This document shows, piece after piece, positions 48,346 to 61,842 of a stretch of 64,000 nucleotides of DNA. Position 1 is the stretch's first letter. Each line of letters opens with the position of its first letter. The notes under the pieces are model-generated. The model was not told where the DNA came from, ran no database searches, and was given only the letters and a program-made list of their open reading frames with translations. The position numbers and the translations under genes were made by a program. Source of the DNA: Chiua virens (taxonomy: Eukaryota; Basidiomycota; Agaricomycetes; Boletales; Boletaceae); assembly GCA_019787685.1 (NCBI GenBank), contig JAHNUO010000001.1:1302001-1366000 (forward strand), written 5' to 3'.

Positions 48346-49047
48346 ATGGCAGACTCCAACTCACTCGGACTCGACTTTGAGAAGGAGGAAGCGACGGAGA
48401 CGACGGAGACGACGACGACGGAAGAAACGCCCAACAACGACACAAAGCCAGAGAAAAAGAAACCCTATGTCAACCCAGAGCGCGTCAAGACCGGTGGTCA
48501 AAGGGTCAGCCTTGTCATGAACCATGCTCAGCATCTGACGACCAGACACAGGAGAAACCCTCCGAAGAGGAGCTCACCGAGCGCATCCAGCGCATCAAAG
48601 AACAGAACGAGAAGATAAAGCAGCGATGTCTGGTAAGCACACCACCATCCCTCCTGACGATCTCACTCAGAGAAACACTAGGATGTCAAAGCGGACGAGG
48701 ATGCATTCAAGCAGACGCAGGAGGCAGAGCGTGTTAAGCAGGCACAGACGCGCAAAGTGCAGCAGGGCGTCGACCGCACACGCGAACAGAATGCGCACAG
48801 AAAGATGGAAAAGATGCAGAGTCGCGAGTGGGACTCGGGCAAGCCAACGAGCTCAGAGTGGAAACAAGGCAAAGAGGGCGACACTGAACAACGGGGAGGG
48901 AAACCAGCACGGGGCGGTGGTCGCGGTCGACAACGAGGTCGGGGTCGTGGACGGGGCGGTCGCGGGGCTGCGCCAGTCGCTGATGCACCCGACAGCGAGC
49001 CCGCACCGACGACGACAGCGACGACGACGAGTACATGTACGAATTAG
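48346..49047 (+). CDS. RGG-rich protein with short coiled coil (CCDC9-like)
   Basis: Three exons, about 195 residues. The N-terminus is acidic and Thr-rich (ATETTETTTTEETPNNDTKP), followed by KKPYVNPERVKTGGQR. Exon 2 gives EELTERIQRIKEQNEKIKQR, exon 3 continues DVKADEDAFKQTQEAERVKQ. This helical block resembles the short coiled coil of vertebrate CCDC9, an exon-junction-associated RNA-binding protein. The C-terminus is Gly/Arg-rich (RGGGRGRQRGRGRGRGGRGA), a typical RNA-binding and arginine-methylation region, then Pro/Thr-rich to the stop at 49045-49047. I infer an RNA-related role; a Stm1/SERBP1-like factor is an alternative. Confidence 0.7.
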
Positions 49048-49082
49048 ATGACTAAGCTAAAGCCTTGCTTGATATCATACCG

Positions 49083-51613
49083 ATGGGTCGAGGTGTCCTC
49101 CTCACCGCGAATCTTCCCCAACTGCAAAACCTCATCAAGCGCGATCCAGCTGGATACAAGGAGGAATTCTTGCAGCAGTACAACCACTATAACTCAACCA
49201 GACAGCTCTTCACAATCAATCCGGACGACAATGCGTCTCATTTCAGAGAACTCGTCACTTTTATCGCACAGGTTGCGGTCTGCTATCCAAAGAAACAGCA
49301 GAGTTTCCGTCTCATCTCTCTACCCTTCTCCTCGAAAACTATGGCGCACTCACACCAGACACCCGTAAAACACTCGTCCAGAATCTCGTCATCCTCCGCA
49401 ACAAGAATGTGATCACATCTATCGAGTCCGTCCCATCTTTTTTCCTTTACCAACCCTGACCAGTCTCCTCAGTCTCCTCAAGACCCTCTTTCCCTTGCTA
49501 CCCCGTACCACTTCTTCGTCCCTCCGAGCTTTTATCCGAAAAACCATCCTCTCCGATATCCGCACTGCCAATCTTCGCACCAAAAATCACAAACTCAATC
49601 GCGTTGTACAGGCCATGCTCTTTGCCATGGTTGAACGCGGCATGGACGCAGAAGTCCTAGGCGACAAGGGAAAACTACGCTCGGGCGGAGCCAACGGGGA
49701 AGATGCCATGTGGGCCGTCGTCTTGACAAAGGAGCTCTGGAGGAAGCAGATATGGACAGACGCAAAGACCGTGTCCATCGTCGCCCTCGGCTGCTTCCAT
49801 CCCGTCATCAAAGTACAGAGTGCATCTGTCCACTTTTTTCTCGGGAGCGACGAGGACAGGGAGGACAGCGACGAGGAATCAGATCAGGTACATAGCCCCC
49901 CCTTATGCATCTGTCTCCTCTCACTTGGCGCAGGAGGTAGACATTAAAGCACTCCATCACCGCCGCGATATCAACAAGAAGACTCGAAGCGGCGACAAAA
50001 AGCTCCAAAAGCAACTCAATACCGCCAAAAAGGTCATCCAACAAGTGTTCTTCTTCCCCATTACTGACGTGCACTTTGTACAGAAAAAGTACAAGACTTC
50101 CGAGTCGTCCACTCCCAACTTCACCGCCCTACAGCTTCTCAACGATTCACAGTCCTTTGCCGAGAAGCTCTACGACAAACTTGGCAAATACGACAAGCGC
50201 TTCTCTCTTGACCACAAGATTCTCCTTATGCAGCTCCTCTCCCGTGTTATGGGTTCTCACAAGCTCTTCGTTCTCCCCTTTTACACGTACATCCTCAAAT
50301 ACCTCACGTACCATCAACTACGCATCCCCGCCATCCTTGTCGCACTCGCGCAGAGTGTACACGACCTCACTCCACCGGACGCGCTGACCCCCGTCGTCAA
50401 GAAACTTGCGGCAGAGTTCGTCCATCCTGGTGTCGGCAGCGAAGTCATCGCGGCAGGTATCAACGCCATTCGAGAAGTGTGTCGACGCCAGCCATGGGCC
50501 ATAGAAGAAGATCTCCTTGGGGACTTGGTCGAGTACAAGAAGAGCAGGGACAAGGCTGTCACTGCCGCTGCCCGAGGGATCTTGCAGCTCTATCGTGAAA
50601 TCAACCCTGGGATGCTGAAGAAGCGAGAGCGGGTTGGTTTTTGTTTGTCTGCTTTCTCTCGTCGTCAACGTTGACGTTGGTTTAGGGCAAGGAAGCCAGT
50701 ATCGGGATGAGCGGTGGTCGACAACCATTGCCCTTTGGGCACTCGGCGGATGCAGCCGTAGACATTGAGGGACTTGCTGTATGTACACTTGCGCGCCTTG
50801 TTTGAACATTGCGTCAACTTTTGACAGCTCTTAGAAGACCACCTCAAGAAACTCCGCGAGGAAGACACGGGCGAGATGGAAGAGGATGACGAGGCTGGCT
50901 GGGAAAACTGGGATGTCGAAACAGACTCGTCAGAATCGGATTCGGAGAGATGGATCGATGTCAGCTCCGAGGGAGAAGATATCGAGGTGTCGGATAGCGA
51001 TGACGACAAAGAGATGCTTTCCGCCAAGGACAAGACGAAAGATGCGAGCGAAGTAGACGGGGACACTCAGACACAAGAGACCCGGGTATCGACCTTGGCG
51101 ACGACAAAGGTGAGTCCATCTGTGCGCGTGCCGCCGAAGCGTTACCAAGTAGCACCGATGATAGATTTTGACCCCTGCCGATTTTGCGTTGCTGCACGAT
51201 CTTCGTATCAAAGCGGCAGAGAAGGCCGTCGAAAGCGGTGGTGGTTCCAAAGCCAAGCGCAAGCTTGTGGCCCTCGAGGCATCCAAGAAGGCAGCTGCTG
51301 GCGATGACTCGGCAGACGCATTCATATCCGAGAACGACATCCTCGGTCCTCGCAAGAAGGCCAAGGCAGACTACGCAGAGCGTATCGCGTCCATCGAAAA
51401 AGGTCGCGAGGGTCGTGAAAAGTATGGCTCACTCAAGGGAAAGAAGAAGAAGGAAATGCCGAGCAGTTCGACGAATAGAGAAAAGGCGAGGAACAAGCCG
51501 ATCATGATGATCCTCAGTAGTGGGGCCGTCAAGGGAAGAAGAAAGCGTCACTGAGGGAGAAGCAGCGAAAGCTGAGAGCACACATAGAGAGATCGAAAAA
51601 GGCATATCATTGA
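49083..51613 (+). CDS. SDA1: Sda1, nuclear export factor for pre-60S ribosomes
   Basis: Starts MGRGVLLTANLPQLQNLIKR, the usual Sda1 N-terminus. Blocks follow: DPAGYKEEFLQQYNHYNSTR, FRELVTFIAQVAVCYPKE, TAEFPSHLSTLLLENYGALT, NLVILRNKNVITSI, LLSLLKTLFPLLPRTTSSSL, VSIVALGCFHPVIKVQSASV, HFFLGSDEDREDSDEESDQ, INKKTRSGDKKLQKQLNTAK, NDSQSFAEKLYDKLGKYDKR, KILLMQLLSRVMGSHKLFVL, REVCRRQPWAIEEDLLGDLV, then acidic EEDDEAGWENWDVETDSSES and LTPADFALLHDLRIKAAEKA. Two one-base frame breaks lie in A/G runs, near 49289 and 51533. The open frame after the second stops at 51554, while the family C-terminus (ASLREKQRKLRAHIERSKKA) follows in another frame to 51613. Confidence 0.92.
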
Positions 51614-51638
51614 TGCTGCATCATCCTACGCGTTTACT

Positions 51639-52697
51639 TTACTCGTTTCTAAGACGCTCCGCCATGTCATACCCCGATGCAAAGTGAAATAGCCTGGCGT
51701 CCACAATAAAACCCTGGTCGTATACCGTCTCAGACATACGTTTCTAGTGTAAAACATCTGGCGCACCTTTTTGTCGTAGTCTTGACAAAGTGGAATCATT
51801 CGCACGAGGGGACTGGATCAAAGAAAAGACATACCTTCCAACGCGCGCTTGAGCTGAGCCAATTCGACGACCTTGACGACGATATGTTCGCCCGGATCCG
51901 GATGAGGGACCGGATAGGCCATCTTATCCTCGAGCTCCACCTTGACGATGATGAGCTTCATCTTTGCCGTGGTCATGCCTGACAAACGATCAACCAACGA
52001 CTGTGGGAGGGGACGCGGACGTACCTGGATCGGACGCGATGGTCGGCGTGCAGTCGACGATGTCTTGGAGCGTGGCTTTGTAGCCTGTCTCCTCCTCTAA
52101 CTCACGCAGCGCTGCCACGCGTGCTTCTTCAGTCCGGACCGCCTGCGTTGGTGGGTGCATTCACCAGACCTGGGCGGGATGATCAAATCGTCGGACGTCC
52201 CTCCGTGGGCGGGGGGGTACACACCGGCTGGAAACTCTGTCCGGGTGGTATCACACGACGGGTAAGGGGAATCGGACAGGCGGACGGACGTACCGATGAC
52301 GTATTTATCGAGCGGTGGACGATACTGCTCGAGGATGACGGTCGACAGCGGGAACGCGTTCGTCTTGGACTTGAGGAGGGTGAAGATGGCGACGCCTGGG
52401 TGTGTGCGTGAGCCGCTCGGTCCTGACGCGAGAGGGGGAGGACAGACCGTCCTTTCCGGTACGTCCTTGGACGACTTTGCGCTCGGCACATTCCCAGACG
52501 CGCTGTGACGGGTACGGGCGTCAGCATGCCGGAGACGTAAAGGAGTGCGCACCTTTTTGCCGTCCTGGTCTTGATAATGGATCTTGGTCAATCCGACGAA
52601 CCTGCACGATTGAGCTCGATACGACACATACGAACACGACTCACTTTGAATGTGCATTATCTAGGGGTTCGGTCGAGAGTACTTTGGGAATTAACAT
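51639..52697 (-). CDS. ADP-ribose pyrophosphatase, NUDIX (Ysa1-like)
   Basis: Hydrolyses ADP-ribose to AMP and ribose 5-phosphate. Exon 1 MLIPKVLSTEPLDNAHSK joins to FVGLTKIHYQDQDGKK, as in Ysa1/NUDT5. Then FTLLKSKTNAFPLSTVILEQ, YRPPLDKYVI, EFPAG, the Nudix core EEARVAALRELEEETGYKAT, LQDIVDCTPTIASDPG, AKMKLIIVKVELEDKMAYPV, GEHIVVKVVELAQLKRALEG and a final exon VDARLFHFASGYDMAERLRN ending at 51641-51639. The REL-EE catalytic part of the Nudix box is intact, but the join just upstream (52130-52240) is ambiguous: no splice choice restores the consensus spacing exactly. It converges with SDA1, whose family C-terminus ends 25 bp away. Confidence 0.85.
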
Positions 52698-52760
52698 GGC
52701 ATGAATTCTTGAAGAACGTCTGATGATTCTAGCAAAGATCGATGATAACATTCGAGCTAT

Positions 52761-53823
52761 CTAAGACTTTGGTCGTTTCTTTTGTCGCTCTGTTTTGTCC
52801 TCTAACCGCCGTTTGCTCTTCATCTTTACTGGTTCTTCCACTTCCACTTCCTCCACTTCCTCCTCCACCACCTCCACCTCCTCTTCAGCCTCTGCAATCA
52901 ATCCATCCCACCGTCCACCTTCCTCATCCCCAAGATCACACGTCCATATCGGTAGACTAACGCTCGTACTCGTTTTGATGTGTAGACTCTGGATGTTATC
53001 CCATCCACCCTTGATATGACTCGCGATAGCCGGTAGGGCAGTCTCGAGGTTGACCTGCACCTGTTTCGGCGTATGTGATAGCACCGCTATCTTCACCGAC
53101 CTGTATAGGGACGTGAGCTGTGCCACAAATGTCTACACCGAGACCACGTACGTGCACGTCCCTCTGTTTTGGTGCATATAAGACGATTCGATGGCCCGCT
53201 CGAGCTCGCCCTTGAGGTCCTTGCGTGTCAGACATACAGGAATCGGTTGTCTAGTCGGCGAGTGAGTAGCGCACACGCATTAGAGAGCACTGGCATACAT
53301 ACTTTTTCGCATCAAACCATTTTGAACCGAGCAACCGCGGCAGGAGTGGTACCACCCGCTCGTCCGCGAGAAACAGGGCACTTTCCTTGAGCAACAGTCG
53401 CCGTGCTTCGAATCCTTGAATTTTCCCTTGAGCTTCTCCACTCCGACGACTCTGGAGATGAATCGGATGTGGTGTTGTTCGAGGAAGGTCCTTGTACTCC
53501 CTTTGAGGGTCTTTGGTGATCAGACACACCCCGGACGTCCGGGGATCGACGAGCGGGTGTTTAAGTGGGCTGGATGGGTCGCGAGCGTGAGCGACCATCG
53601 ACCGGGGAAAAAATCAGCGTACATGCGAAACGGCTTGAGTTTTCGTTCGGGATGCATGGTCTTGACAGTGATCTGGAGCCATATGTGTTGTTCCCTGCCC
53701 GGTAAAAGCTCCGTTTCAGCGCGTTCCTTCTCTTGCTTGGTCGCATACGCAGTGGAGGGCCTCTATCGCACGATTGCACTGTTGGACGGACACATGCTCA
53801 TCGATGAGCTCAGACTTGGCCAT
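52761..53823 (-). CDS. ribosomal L1-domain nucleolar protein (Cic1/Utp30/RSL1D1-like)
   Basis: Starts MAKSELIDEHVSVQQCNRAI. After a frame break in a C-run (53757-53759) the L1-like domain continues AYATKQEKERAETELLPGRE, QHIWLQITVKTMHPERKLKP, PLKHPLVDPRTSGVCLITKD, PQREYKDL, GKIQGFEARRLLLKESALFL with ADERVVPLLPRLLGSKWFDA and KK, PIPVCLTRKDLKGELERAIE-like sequence, SVKIAVLSHTPKQVQVNLET with ALPAIASHIKGGWDNIQSLH, and STSVSLPIWTCDLGDEEGGR. The C-terminus is a long run of Glu/Val then KMKSKRRLEDKTERQKKRPK, a nucleolar-type basic tail; stop 52763-52761. Family members act in pre-60S (Cic1) or small-subunit processome (Utp30) assembly; I cannot choose between them. GAL7 lies 63 bp upstream on the same strand. 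Confidence 0.88.
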
Positions 53824-53886
53824 TGAAGTCGTGTGCAAACAGCTTGATCGCTTTTCTTCACTGTGTTGTCCCATGTTTGTCCTTAT

Positions 53887-55215
53887 TCAAAAGTGTACAC
53901 TACACGAATAATGTACCGACGCGCAAGTCCTCAGCCGTTCTGCTGCTTGTTCAGCCGTGAGATCACGCTGCGGCTCTGCCATGATCTCATACCTATCCAA
54001 GCATCGTCAGATTTGATCGAAAACATTTATAATGGCCTGACATACCCAGCTAAAAACTTGCGCACCGTTGCACTGCGCAGCAACGGCGGCTCAAAATGGA
54101 TGTGAAAGTGTGCAACGTCATCCTCATCCGCCACGAGCACGCCCTCGACGTGCTTGGGTGGGAGTGGACGCTGATGGATGCCCATGGCGTATGCAAACGA
54201 GCACGAAAACAGGTTGTCATACCGGATCGTCACTTGAGAGATGACATCGGCGAGCGCACGGGTCTCTTCTGGGGTACAATGGGACAAGGACGGTATATGC
54301 CGCTTGTAAGGTAGCACTAGTACGCGGTGAGCGCTCGGACCAAGTCTCACAGAAACGACCATACCGAGCAGTTCGAATGGCCAGTAGGCCCACCACGGAA
54401 TGAGAGCGACAAAGTGGTTGTTTTCGACGACGATACGTTCTCCTGCGGTACGCTCGTACGCGACGTATTCACACAACAGACAGGGCCTGTTCTGGTACCC
54501 CTTTGGCCCATTCATCGTCGCTGTAGAGGACAGTGCGTAGTTGCGCAGATTGCTCAGTTCCTTGGCCGGGATGGTGGGAAGGATAGAAGTAGACCAGACT
54601 TGACTGTGAGGGTGCGGATTGGAACACCCCATCATCGCACCCTTGTTCTGATCTTGCAGCGATCAACACATGTACTTGACGAGAACGAGAGCGGGACCTG
54701 CCTCGAAGATCTGGACGTATGCAATGCCATCCTGAGTGCCGCGTCGGTGGTACAGGCGTGTCCACTCGTCGATGATGAGCACGATGTCATCGAGACCGAG
54801 GGTAGGCAGACTCAGATCATGTCGCGGATGGAAACAGACGACATCGCAGCCGCCCTGGACAGGTTCTGTCGTCAGCAACGGATGGGGAGCAGCAGGGGCA
54901 GCAGGTCCTGGCGCTGGCAGCACCGCGGCGTAGTCGTTCTCGAACACCATAGTCGCCTTGTAGTGCTCGTTGATCGACCCGTTGGCGCGCGTATTGCCCG
55001 GGCAGAGATAGCAGTTCTTGTCATACTGCGGGAGATCCGACGGTGCGGGGGGTTCCGTCTGACCGAGCCAAGGACGCTTCGTGCGATGCGGCGACACGAG
55101 GATGTGTGTGTTGGTGAGCGGGTTGTCTGTGGCAGGTGAGGGCGAGAGGGAGGACGAGTGGTGTGGACTTACATCGTCTGTGGGGGTGCGTCGTCGGGTC
55201 GAATTGCTCTGTCAT
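53887..55215 (-). CDS. GAL7: galactose-1-phosphate uridylyltransferase
   Basis: Leloir pathway enzyme. [14 protein letters not shown] joins across an intron to [20 protein letters not shown], then [16 protein letters not shown] (zinc-site Cys pair), [60 protein letters not shown] with the catalytic [85 protein letters not shown] with KFLAGYE and a final [18 protein letters not shown]; stop 53889-53887. The intron between QIFE and NKGAMM seems to use a GC donor (gcaggt near 54709). No other GAL genes are in the window. It diverges from DDX41 with only 69 bp between start codons. Confidence 0.94.
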
Positions 55216-55284
55216 TGTCGTCGACGATCTGGATAACTCGCCGCGCGCCGGGAGCACTGTTTTAGCCTTGTCTCTTTCGTCGAC
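55216..55284. promoter_or_regulatory. 69-bp divergent start-to-start interval (GAL7 / DDX41)
   Basis: The ATGs of GAL7 (55215, minus) and DDX41 (55285, plus) lie 69 bp apart. No TATA motif or Gal4-like CGG-N11-CCG site is seen in it, which fits GAL genes of basidiomycetes not being under a Gal4-type switch. Confidence 0.4.
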
Positions 55285-57611
<2,327 letters not shown>

Positions 57612-57913
57612 TTTACTCGTACTTTCTTATTAGTCGCTCTCAATTTGTGGTTACGATACATAACAAAATGCTTTGGTAGTAATCTCCAGTGGGTATGAAC
57701 ATAAGCGATATCTTACAGTGCAGTGCAATGGGAATAGGAATGCATAGGGTATTCATCGGTGATGCAGAATTTATCAAGCCGCGGCGGTGACAACCACGAG
57801 TTCATCCATTGAAGGCAAAGTCCCGACGCATCTGGACAACGTTGAACGGTTTGCCTGCGTGGGACCTGTTCATCCAATTTCAGTGGACAACAGCCGGACA
57901 ACTTTGGCCAAGC
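57612..57913. other. convergent 3' ends of DDX41 and RecQ genes
   Basis: About 300 bp holding the two 3' untranslated regions. No gene, RNA or repeat is seen. Confidence 0.4.
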
Positions 57914-60900
57914 TCACGGGCTCTGGAGGGCAGCAAGGAACTCGGGACCAAAGGAACTCCAAATGTCCTGCACCCGACACGGATCCTCACATTCGCGGAG
58001 AATGCACTTGAAGGTGTCCGGATCTGCAGCATGAATCCTTCCGTCAGCCCGTCGTCGTAAAGAACGCAGAAGATACTTGCCTTTCGGGTCAGTTAATGCC
58101 AACAACTGCAGAGTGTCTTCCTGCAGAATGGTATCTGGCTCCCTTCCGAATCGCTCCGCGATCTGTGTCGCAAGCGAATATTAGCGCGTCGATCATGGAA
58201 ACACCGATTGAAACGTCTACCTGCTGTCTCGCCTGTCTCAACCATTCTAGCCTCGCAGAGGGATCGTCGTCAGGGACCGCAACCGACGCGGGTTGCACGG
58301 ACGTCGGAGCAATTGACCGCGACGGACCAGCCTGCGGGGCTTTGGATGTCGGTATCGTCGCCTCGTCAATGATATCCTTGAGGACCTCCGACTCAGAAGG
58401 CTCGTCCGGGTCCTCAATGTCCTCGTAAAGACTGCGGTAGGGAGACGGCTGCGGCAGCTGCGGGAGCGAATCAGGCTCTTTGCCCTTCTTGCGGGGTGGA
58501 AAGGTGGGCTTTGTAACTGGCTTCTTCGCGGACGCCTTGGTATCTTCCTTTTCTTTCCAAGACAACACCAAGTGCCTGCGTCCATCCAGATATTCCGGAG
58601 CAGCATTACCGAGCTAACATGTCATGTTAGCGTATCAGGCGAGACACGCAAATGGCTGATTACCTGGATGTAGGTATTAGAATAACCGTTGCCAGACTGT
58701 ACTCTATACATCGAAATGATCCCCTCGTTGGCAAGATGATTGAAAATCCGCTCAACGGTGGGGTGACCCAGCGATTTGCCGGAAGCGTACAGGGTAAGCC
58801 GTTTATACTGTTGCACCCCCTTGTTGCTCTTGCCCTTCCAGGTGTCTTTAAGCTGGCTTTGAGTCACGCCGCGACTGTTCACGGCTATCATCTCCTGCAA
58901 GAGTCGAATGACTTGCCGCACTTCCTCGGTAAAGTCGTGTTGAACAAGGGTCCCAGGCCTGTGGCAGTTATCACATTGTTTGTGACAATTTTCTGGTTCA
59001 AATTCTTCGTCAAAATGGCGAAGAATGAGAACGCGGCGACAATCGGATTCATTGGAGCAATAAGCGACAACGCCTGAAAGTTTGGAGACTTGGCGTTCGA
59101 TCTCCGCATCAGAAGGCTTGTCGCGGCCGTCGTTGTTTGGATTGCGAAGCATTTGTTCTATCTTGACGGCATCGCTATACGTATAGACTGAAACGGGACG
59201 CATAAAATGGATCAGGTTGCCAGCTTCGTTGGTGTAAAGCAAGTTAGGACGTACAAAGAACGCAATCAGACGCTCGACCATCTCGGCCGGCTCGACCAGT
59301 TTCTTGATAATACCTAACACATCCATGAATCCAAACCGACTAGCCAGAAGAAATTTAGTAGCGGTACATACCCGTCCATGTCCTTTGATAGAGTTGCGTG
59401 GATCACAAACCGAACTAGGTATGAAATTAGTCCCCAGTGTCCTCAGAAAGGCAATGAAACACGTACCATCTGGTTTGTCGATCCCCATCCCGAAAGCAAT
59501 CTATCAAAAGGTGACCTATGACGAACTCATACATAGTACGCGATACTTACGGTAGCCACTATGACCTTGCATCTTCCTGTTGTCCAGTCGCTCTGATTAA
59601 TCCTTCGTTCCTCATTATTAATGCCAGCATGATAGTGGCGAGCCTCGATTCCCCAATCTTCCCTGAGTTTCTGCGCCATTTCCTCGGATTCCACCCTCGA
59701 AAGCGCATATATGATGCCAGTGTCATTCGGGTGGTTTGTCTTGATGAATCCGGCAATCTGCTGAATCAAGTCTTTTTTTAATGCAGGTTTCTTGCGGACC
59801 GAGTAATGCAAGTTAGGTCGATTAAAGGACTGCGCCAGGCAGACCGGGTTTCGCATGGCGAGATTGCGCTTGATGTCCTCGATCGCGTCCTTGTTTGCAC
59901 TGCCGGTCAGCGCCATAATGGGAGTGTCTGGCCAATTCTTGCGAAGGACGTCCAATTCTGCATACTTGATGCTCAAATCAGGAAACACATATTTTGGATG
60001 GTCAGCAGAAGCGAGAGAAGACCTGAGACTTACAGAGGCACGGAAATCTCTTCCCCAGCTACCGATGACATGTGCCTCGTCGATTACGAATCTTGCCAGT
60101 TGCTTTTCCTGGTAGAGTTGATCTACGACGTCCTTCAAAGACTCACTCTTCTGGAGTCTTTCCGGTGTGGTGTAAACGAGTTTGGGCTTTTCTTCGTAGT
60201 TGCTTCGCATCATGCGCATTGCTTGTCGTACTTCGTTTTCCTCGGCAGCACTGGTGAGGGGGAACACGGGGACGCCCTTCTTCCTTAGGGCTGCGACTTG
60301 GTCGGCGATGAGGGATATGAGAGGAGATATCACGAAAGTTGTGCCTTGAGTTTTGCCTGTGATACATAGCGCAGGGAGTTGGAAGCAAAGAGATTTACCG
60401 CCTCCGGTTGGGGCGAGATAGAACACGTCTTTACCATCTAATGTAGCAACAATACATTCCAGCTGGTTGGTGCGGAAAGTCGACAACTTGAAAGTGTTCT
60501 TGAGAATCGTGATGACTTCTTTGTAGTATGGCGAAGAGGTATGATCTTCTCTTCGGCCCAGAGTCATGGATGTAGAGGAAGACGGAACTGATACCGGCAC
60601 AGAGGCGGCCTGCGAAGGTGAGGATGATTCACGCTCGTCCACAAAAAGGACCAAGTCGTCTGGAATGGGTTCAAGTTTGTCGTAGTATGCATCGTCGCTA
60701 TCATGATCACCGACGATGAGGGTTGCAGAAGATATGTCTTGCATATCAAGCTCCTCTACGGGATCCGGTAAATCAACGGACATAGCGGCGTCGTGAGTTA
60801 CATTAGAAGCAACATTGGATGTGGATGTATTTATAGTGTCGGATGACGTATTTGAGGAAACTGAAATAGCCATAGAGGGTTGGGGACTGCGTTGGATATC

Positions 60901-61692
60901 GAGCTGCCTGGAGGAAGAGTTGACAGAGGTGGTCGCGGAAGGCAATATAGGATAGATGGAAGAAGACGATTGAAGCTGCTCGATTTCTAGCACAGGTTCC
61001 AAGGATGCAATGCGATCGTTGAGGACACGTATGCGGTCATCTAATTGAGATCTGCAAGGGGATGAAATGGCAAGGAAACGGCGGGAAGGAGGAGACTGAC
61101 AAGAAACGGGACAGAGTGATGATATCCTGGGGCTCTGTGCTCTGAACATGATCAGAAATCATTTGGCCAAACATAACGCGAAGCTTTTGATCGGCTGCGA
61201 GCAAAGTCTTGAGGTCATCGAGCGATTTCTGGTAGCGGTAAGAGAAAGAGGACAAGAGAAGGAGAAAGGGAATACCGTATTGAGGTCTGAAAAGTCGAGG
61301 GATGGGTTCTGAGAGGGGGACTTGAGGGGGACAGGACGAGAGGGGGAGGCAAAGAACGGATGGGGTTTGCGAGTGAACTTGAACGGGTCGGGGGTGAACT
61401 TGACGGCATTGAGACTCAAGTTGAGAGAGTCAGCAGAGGTTTCGCCGGCGTCGGGGGATTTATGGCGAATGTTTGGGATGAATTCCAAGTCTGAGGGGAT
61501 GGAGGGCTTGAAGCGTTTTGAGGCTGTGCCCTGTGGACGGTCTGAGAGGTCTGAAGCGATGCGTTTAGCGGGGAGCGGGGGAGAGTCGGGAATTTCGAGG
61601 ACAGAGTCGGTACGAGACAAGGCCATGGGGGGCGCAGGTTTTGGCTTGTTGGAGACAGATGGGCTGATCTTGCGCGCTGAAATGAAAAGCAT
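57914..61692 (-). CDS. RecQ-family DNA helicase
   Basis: 3'-5' helicase for recombination and replication-fork repair. The N-terminal ~300 residues are Ser/Pro/Thr-rich (MLFISARKISPSVSNKPKPA start, EIPDSPPLP) with a short coiled coil (QLDDRIRVLNDRIASLEPVL). Helicase motifs: FRTNQLECIVATLDGKDVFY (0), LAPTGGGKSLCFQLPAL (I), VISPLISLIADQVAALRKKG (Ia), FVIDEAHVIGSWGRDFR (II, DEAH), MALTGSANKDAIEDI (III), IIYALSRVESEEMA (IV), IAFGMGIDKPD (V) and YYQETGRAGRDGR (VI, joined across introns). The zinc-binding RecQ-Ct has CRRVLILRHFDEEFEPENCH with KQCDNC, followed by a winged helix (GKSLGHPTVERIFNHLANEG). The tail has an HRDC-like IAERFGREPDTILQEDTLQL and ends EFLAALQSP at 57914. About 1,050 residues; Sgs1/BLM/QDE-3 class by layout. 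Confidence 0.92.
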
Positions 61693-61842
61693 GAGGAGGT
61701 ACGACGACGACGAGGACGGACACGGACTGGTGGCGGGTTTGAACTTGGATGTGGCCTATATAAAAGATCTGAATAAATGAATAAAAAAAGAATAAAAACT
61801 CGAACCTTTCTGGGTTGTTTTGGGTGAAGATCTGTGTCTGAC
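61693..61842. promoter_or_regulatory. 150-bp divergent interval (RecQ / NUF2)
   Basis: Start codons of the RecQ gene (61692, minus) and NUF2 (61843, plus) are about 150 bp apart. The interval contains an A-rich patch (gaataaatgaataaaaaaag, 61769-61788) that could be nucleosome-depleting. If the RecQ gene instead starts at the internal Met near 61624, the interval is about 220 bp. Confidence 0.4.

Noticed and set aside
48395..48430. gacgga-type tandem repeat
   Set aside because: It encodes the Thr/Glu-rich N-terminus of the RGG protein and is explained by coding sequence.
54327..55139. 270-codon open frame on the plus strand
   Set aside because: It lies antisense to GAL7 exons and reads Arg/Val-rich shadow sequence; GAL7 motifs on the other strand explain the conservation.
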